DNA from: Flavobacteriaceae bacterium ASP10-09a
GTDB taxonomy: Bacteria > Bacteroidota > Bacteroidia > Flavobacteriales > Flavobacteriaceae
Length of the DNA stretch: 32,731 nt
NCBI GenBank assembly: GCA_000981625.1
Contig: LAQA01000046.1
Span: 356 to 33,086, forward strand
Direction: 5' to 3'
Shown here in pieces: positions 28,815-32,731 of this stretch; position 1 is the stretch's first letter, and the number at the start of each line of letters is the position of its first letter. The notes beneath the pieces were generated by a model. The model was not told the DNA's origin. It did no database searches and worked only from the letters and a program-made list of their open reading frames with translations. Made by a program: the position numbers and the translations under genes.

Positions 28815-29171
28815 AATATAAATATTTAGTTGTTATTCTTTTTTGACTTTCCTCAGATATAAACATCAATTCTAAAAAAAGAGATATTTTATAACTATTA
28901 GAACCTAAAACCCAATTGATAGATTTAGTAAAAAAACTTACTCTTCTTATATTAGGTTCGTCAGTTTAGATTATTCAAATGAAGAAAATCTGACTCTTTA
29001 TAAGTATTTATAACTAAAAATTTAATGCTATAAAAACAAGAATAAGTAACGTACGTCTAAAAGTGTTACGTTTACATTATAAAAATAAAAAGTAATTAGC
29101 TTAAAAAAATAAGTTTTCGTTTTATAGTACTTATCTTACGGTGAAGTGTATAATTTAGTCCGACTAACTAA

Positions 29172-29876
29172 TCAAAGTAAATCTAATCGTTTCATCAACT
29201 CGGCTCTCTTAGATCGACTTATAGGAACTACATCTTTTTTTATTAAGACACTGTTGTCTTCTATATCTATAATCTTCTTAACATTTATGATGTAAGAACG
29301 ATGAACTTTTAAGAATAAAAGATCAGGTAATTTCTCCTCAATCTTTTTTAATGTAGAATGGACGACATAATTCTTGTCTTCTGTTTTAATGTTGATATAG
29401 TCTCCTTTTGCTTCAATTAAATAAATACTGGTCAAATCTATTTTTATCAACCTTCTATCTATATTAACATAGAAATCATTTTTAATCTCTGGTTCCTCAT
29501 CTTTATTTAACTGACTCTGCACAAGTAATTCCCTTTCCACTTTTTTAATTGCCTTTTTAAATCTTTTTAATTCTATTGGTTTTAAAAGATAGTCTACAAT
29601 AAAATCATATTCAAAAGCTTCTATTGCAAATTTTGGGTCTGAAGTGGTGAAAATTATTTTAGGAGGGTTTTTTAGCGTTTTTATAAAATCTAATCCGCTA
29701 AAATTTGGCATATGAATATCTAAAAAAATAAGGTCGACTTTATTAATATCCAAGTATTTAATAGCTTGAATAGCACCCGAAAATTCTTTAAGAAGATTTA
29801 ATGATTTTATTTGATCGCAAAGAGTTTTTATAATAACTCTTGCCATCTTTTCATCATCTATAACTATACAATCCAT
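29172..29876 (-). CDS. LytTR-family response regulator
   Basis: Receiver (CIVIDDE, LIFLDIHMPNFSGLDF, IIFTTSDPKFAIEAFEYDFIVDYLLKP) and LytTR domain (YINIKTEDKNYVVHSTLKKIEEKLP…FLKVHRSYIINVKKI). Confidence 0.95.
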   Translation of the reverse strand: MDCIVIDDEKMARVIIKTLCDQIKSLNLLKEFSGAIQAIKYLDINKVDLIFLDIHMPNFSGLDFIKTLKNPPKIIFTTSDPKFAIEAFEYDFIVDYLLKPIELKRFKKAIKKVERELLVQSQLNKDEEPEIKNDFYVNIDRRLIKIDLTSIYLIEAKGDYINIKTEDKNYVVHSTLKKIEEKLPDLLFLKVHRSYIINVKKIIDIEDNSVLIKKDVVPISRSKRAELMKRLDLL

Positions 29877-29880
29877 GTGT

Positions 29881-30204
29881 CTAAATAGTTTTCAAATATT
29901 CAGAAATAGCCGTTAGAATTTTATCAAAATCTTGATGTTCTTTTAAATTTAATTGATGTTCTCGAAGACTATGTTCAAACTCATTAGCTTTATTATAACT
30001 TTTTACTAGTCCTAAAATACTAAATTTATGCTTAATTCTATGAACATTGCTTTCAATTTTTTTAAAATCTTTAAGTTCCAAACTAATATAATAGTCTTTT
30101 ATTTCGTCAGGAAACTCTGTCTTTATTACATCTATTAAGGTTTTCTTAATAGATTCGTCTCCTCTAGCAAGTTGTTCTATATAATCTAAATTTGGTTGTT
30201 CCAT
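29881..30204 (-). CDS. Stand-alone Hpt (histidine phosphotransfer) protein
   Basis: 107 aa helical protein with VHRIKHKFSILGL, the Hpt phospho-His motif. Confidence 0.87.
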   Translation of the reverse strand: MEQPNLDYIEQLARGDESIKKTLIDVIKTEFPDEIKDYYISLELKDFKKIESNVHRIKHKFSILGLVKSYNKANEFEHSLREHQLNLKEHQDFDKILTAISEYLKTI

Positions 30205-30206
30205 GC

Positions 30207-31253
30207 TTATTTTTTAATTTTAAAATAAAATGTAGTTTCTATATTTGGAATAGATTTTAACCAAATTTCACCATCGTAAGTTTCTATAATTTTTTTTACA
30301 ATTGATAAACCTATACCTGTAGACTTGTAATCATTTTCTAGTTTTTGAAATGCAATAAATATTTTATCAAAATATTTTTCTTCTATTCCTTTTCCATTAT
30401 CTTTTATAGAAAATTGCCAATATTTATTTTTATCAGAACAATTAATCTCTACTAAACCCTCTTTTTCTTTATCATTAAACTTAATAGCATTGTATATAAG
30501 GTGATGAAATAATAACTCTAACCTATGGTGATCACCTTTTATAATAGGGAGTTTTCTAGGCATTGAGATTCTAACGTCTTTAGGATTCTCGAAAGTTAAT
30601 ATAAGGTCCTCTATTAAAACATTTAAATTTACTTCATAAAGTTCTTTTTTTGCTTTTCCTATTGTCGAATATTCTAAAATTCCAAGAATTAATGTATCCA
30701 TTTTTTCAACATTCTCTCTAATTAGGCCTACAACCTCTCTTCCTCCTTCTCCTAAAACCTCAGAATAATCTTCTCTTATCCAGTTAGTGAGGGCGTCTAT
30801 ACTCTGTAAAGGCGACTTTAAATCGTGAGAAATCATGTGTGCATAGTCATTTAGCTCTTGATTTTGTCGCTCTAAATTTGATACAAGTTTATCTTTCTGT
30901 TTGTTTATTTCTAATATTTCTTTTGTTTGAATATCTATAAAATCAACTAATTTTAAAGAATCTTCACTCTCTATTTGATCATCAACTTTTAAGTCATAAA
31001 ACTTTAACGTGTCAATAACATTATTAAGTTTCGTTATAATTTCTTTTTGAGATTCTGATTCTTCTCTTAATTGTTTATTTGAATTAAAAAGCTCTTCAGA
31101 ACTAATAGATGCTGCTCTTTCAAGCATTGCAAACTGATCTTCTGAAGTTGTATAAGATCGATTTACTGCATCTATAAAAGCTTCCAAATCTTTATTAGAT
31201 TGAAAGTCTTTGGGTAAATATTTTCTTAATTGTCTTATTAAAAGTAAGTTCAT
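30207..31253 (-). CDS. Soluble sensor histidine kinase without a receiver domain
   Basis: HisKA YAHMISHDLKSPLQSI; HATPase N box LIYNAIKFND, G1 IKDNGKGI, G2 STGIGLSIVKKI; no TM segment; long N-terminal coiled coil. Confidence 0.94.
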   Translation of the reverse strand: MNLLLIRQLRKYLPKDFQSNKDLEAFIDAVNRSYTTSEDQFAMLERAASISSEELFNSNKQLREESESQKEIITKLNNVIDTLKFYDLKVDDQIESEDSLKLVDFIDIQTKEILEINKQKDKLVSNLERQNQELNDYAHMISHDLKSPLQSIDALTNWIREDYSEVLGEGGREVVGLIRENVEKMDTLILGILEYSTIGKAKKELYEVNLNVLIEDLILTFENPKDVRISMPRKLPIIKGDHHRLELLFHHLIYNAIKFNDKEKEGLVEINCSDKNKYWQFSIKDNGKGIEEKYFDKIFIAFQKLENDYKSTGIGLSIVKKIIETYDGEIWLKSIPNIETTFYFKIKK

Positions 31254-32392
31254 TATTCACTTATTAGTGTAATCACAATTGTTTGGTTATGTAATTGACT
31301 ATTTTTTTCTCCATTAAAAGGGGCTATTTCTCCATAAGAATAGAAACCACAAATTGTTGTTTCTTTACCTACCACTTGAATTACCTCTTCTACTTCTTCT
31401 TCTACCCTTTGGTCTAAAACTAATTTTCTACCAATACAACTTACTAAAATTGCAAGCTCCGGTTTATTTTTTCTTGATTTTAAAGCATTTACAGCACAAG
31501 TATCAGCTGCATTTACAATATTATCCACATTTGTCATCATTAACTGAACTTTAGATCCTTCAATTATATCACCAGCTAATATCATTGAATTATTTTCTTC
31601 ATTAATGTTTAAAATAGTTCTTACAATTGATCTTTTTTCATCAGTAGATTTTACTTTTAATGGATATAATAATGCAGCACCGGGTAATTCTTTAGATTTC
31701 TCACCTAGATATGTTTTGTATAAATCTAATGCTGGTTTACCATCTAATTTAAATAAAATATTATCTTTTGATTCCGTAACTACTCTTTCTGGGCCGAAAG
31801 GTGTCCAACCACCATTAGAAGAAAAAGAAACTTCTAATGTGTCTCCATAAAAACCAATCGCAACTACTTTTCCTTCTTTTGGATTTTCATTATAGGATGA
31901 TAACGTAGTCTCAAACCTTGCTGCATCTCCACATAAGGCTCCTGTTATTAAAAGGTCGTCTTTCGTTACAGAATTCATACCTTTAGTAAGCTGACTTCCG
32001 TTTGTAAAACTTCCATCAGCAACAATAAAAGCATATTTTAAATTCTCTTTTGGTAATTGTTTTATTAATTCATTACCTGTTTTAAAACTATCTATCTGAA
32101 CATTAGAATTTAAGACATTCGCTGTTTTAATTAAAAAACTACTCTTTTCAAATTCTATTGCTGTAATTATTATGCTATCATCACTAACAGATTCTGAAGT
32201 TATATCTCCAGAAGTTGAACCAAAAACAATATGACCGTCTTTAAAGATCTCTCTAACTTCATCAAAAATATTTTTTTCCTGCAACATATATCTGTTTCCA
32301 AAGACTAAAACTAGAGGTTCTTTTAAAATAAGCACTTCAGTTAAATATTCGAATTTTTTATCCTCAGTTTTCTTTAGTTGTACCGTTTTCAT
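31253..32392 (-). CDS. FIST domain protein (FIST_N + FIST_C; NosP-like candidate NO sensor)
   Basis: VFGSTSGDITSES, GALCGDAARFETT, VVAIGFYGDTLEVSFSSNGGW and C-terminal CGFYSYGEIAPF; stop/start overlap TAATG with the kinase. Confidence 0.88.
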   Translation of the reverse strand: MKTVQLKKTEDKKFEYLTEVLILKEPLVLVFGNRYMLQEKNIFDEVREIFKDGHIVFGSTSGDITSESVSDDSIIITAIEFEKSSFLIKTANVLNSNVQIDSFKTGNELIKQLPKENLKYAFIVADGSFTNGSQLTKGMNSVTKDDLLITGALCGDAARFETTLSSYNENPKEGKVVAIGFYGDTLEVSFSSNGGWTPFGPERVVTESKDNILFKLDGKPALDLYKTYLGEKSKELPGAALLYPLKVKSTDEKRSIVRTILNINEENNSMILAGDIIEGSKVQLMMTNVDNIVNAADTCAVNALKSRKNKPELAILVSCIGRKLVLDQRVEEEVEEVIQVVGKETTICGFYSYGEIAPFNGEKNSQLHNQTIVITLISE

Positions 32393-32414
32393 TTTTTTTT
32401 TTTAGTGGGGGGGG
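32392..32414. repeat. Adjacent homopolymer tracts T12 (32392-32403) and G8 (32407-32414); A12 and C8 on the coding strand
   Basis: Read directly: attttttttttttagtggggggggaaaag, at the FIST translation start. Confidence 0.95.
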
Positions 32415-32444
32415 AAAAGAAATTCAGCAGATTTGTTAAGTCTT

Positions 32445-32488
32445 AAAAAGTATGATTATTTTTAAATATTAATAAGCCTATACTTTTT
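32445..32488 (-). other. Inverted repeat between the H-NOX stop and the FIST gene (possible weak terminator/attenuator)
   Basis: AAAAAGTAT (32445-32453) and ATACTTTTT (32480-32488), 26-nt loop. Confidence 0.35.
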
Positions 32489-32731
32489 ATTTATTTTTTT
32501 TGATGATAAACTTTACTTCTGTACCATCTTCTTTTATTTTCTCTATTTCTATTGTGGCTGTTGTATTAAAATACTCAAAAGTTTTATTCATTAAACCTAA
32601 TCCAAAATGATGCATTGCTCTACTAGACTTATATATCATTACTAAATAGTCATCTCTTTTTTCTAATACTATAAAAAGAGGTACTTCTGAATCAGGATAA
32701 ATTTTTTTTACTTCTAAATGAATATGACTTT
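32487..32731 (-). CDS. Heme NO/O2-binding (H-NOX) domain protein, C-terminal fragment truncated by the window edge
   Basis: Translated by hand: SHIHLEVKKIYPDSEVPLFIVLEKRDDYLVMIYKSSRAMHHFGLGLMNKTFEYFNTTATIEIEKIKEDGTEVKFIIKKNK*. YKSSR matches the H-NOX heme-contact YxSxR motif, and the GL(M/I)xxxxxxF context fits the family. Confidence 0.87.
   Translation of the reverse strand, partial: SHIHLEVKKIYPDSEVPLFIVLEKRDDYLVMIYKSSRAMHHFGLGLMNKTFEYFNTTATIEIEKIKEDGTEVKFIIKKNK

Noticed and set aside
29155-29167. Palindrome TTAGTC-C-GACTAA just downstream of the LytTR stop codon
   Set aside because: Only 6-bp arms and no T tract; not enough to call a terminator or operator.
31354-31850. Plus-strand ORFs 31354-31554 and 31605-31850
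   Set aside because: Antisense to the FIST gene; Leu/Pro-rich or unstructured translations without family features.
1-32731. CRISPR array, prophage, IS element, restriction or defence island
   Set aside because: No spaced direct repeats, transposase, integrase, phage structural or nuclease-defence genes recognised. The PglZ-type domain is in PorX, not a BREX locus.

Overview
AT-rich Bacteroidota chromosome segment, most consistent with a marine flavobacterium (Polaribacter/Tenacibaculum-like). This is inferred from PorX, TAnnTTTG promoters, split transketolase and fused LpxC/FabZ. Most of the window is housekeeping: smpB, maf, transketolase C-half, S4 protein, PRTase, shikimate kinase, tRNA-Lys/tRNA-Leu, OYE, prohibitin, VWA protein, fabG, sucD, the lpxD-lpxC/fabZ-lpxA-efp cluster with a second LpxD-like acyltransferase, an HD hydrolase, porX, tsaE, alanine dehydrogenase, TrmH and a sirtuin. 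Two places stand out. (1) At the right edge (28536-32731, minus strand) there is a compact signalling operon. It holds the C-terminal part of an H-NOX (heme-NO/O2 binding) protein that is missing from the ORF track, then a FIST-domain (NosP-like) protein, a soluble histidine kinase, a free Hpt protein and a LytTR response regulator, with a STAS protein downstream. The H-NOX/FIST junction carries a C8 tract and an A12 tract just upstream of the FIST start codon. (2) At 7461-7707 (minus strand) there is an untracked small transcription unit: an ECF-sigma-like promoter, a 43-codon basic ORF, a stop-codon-rich TTAG tandem array and a hairpin terminator. No CRISPR array, IS element or prophage was seen.
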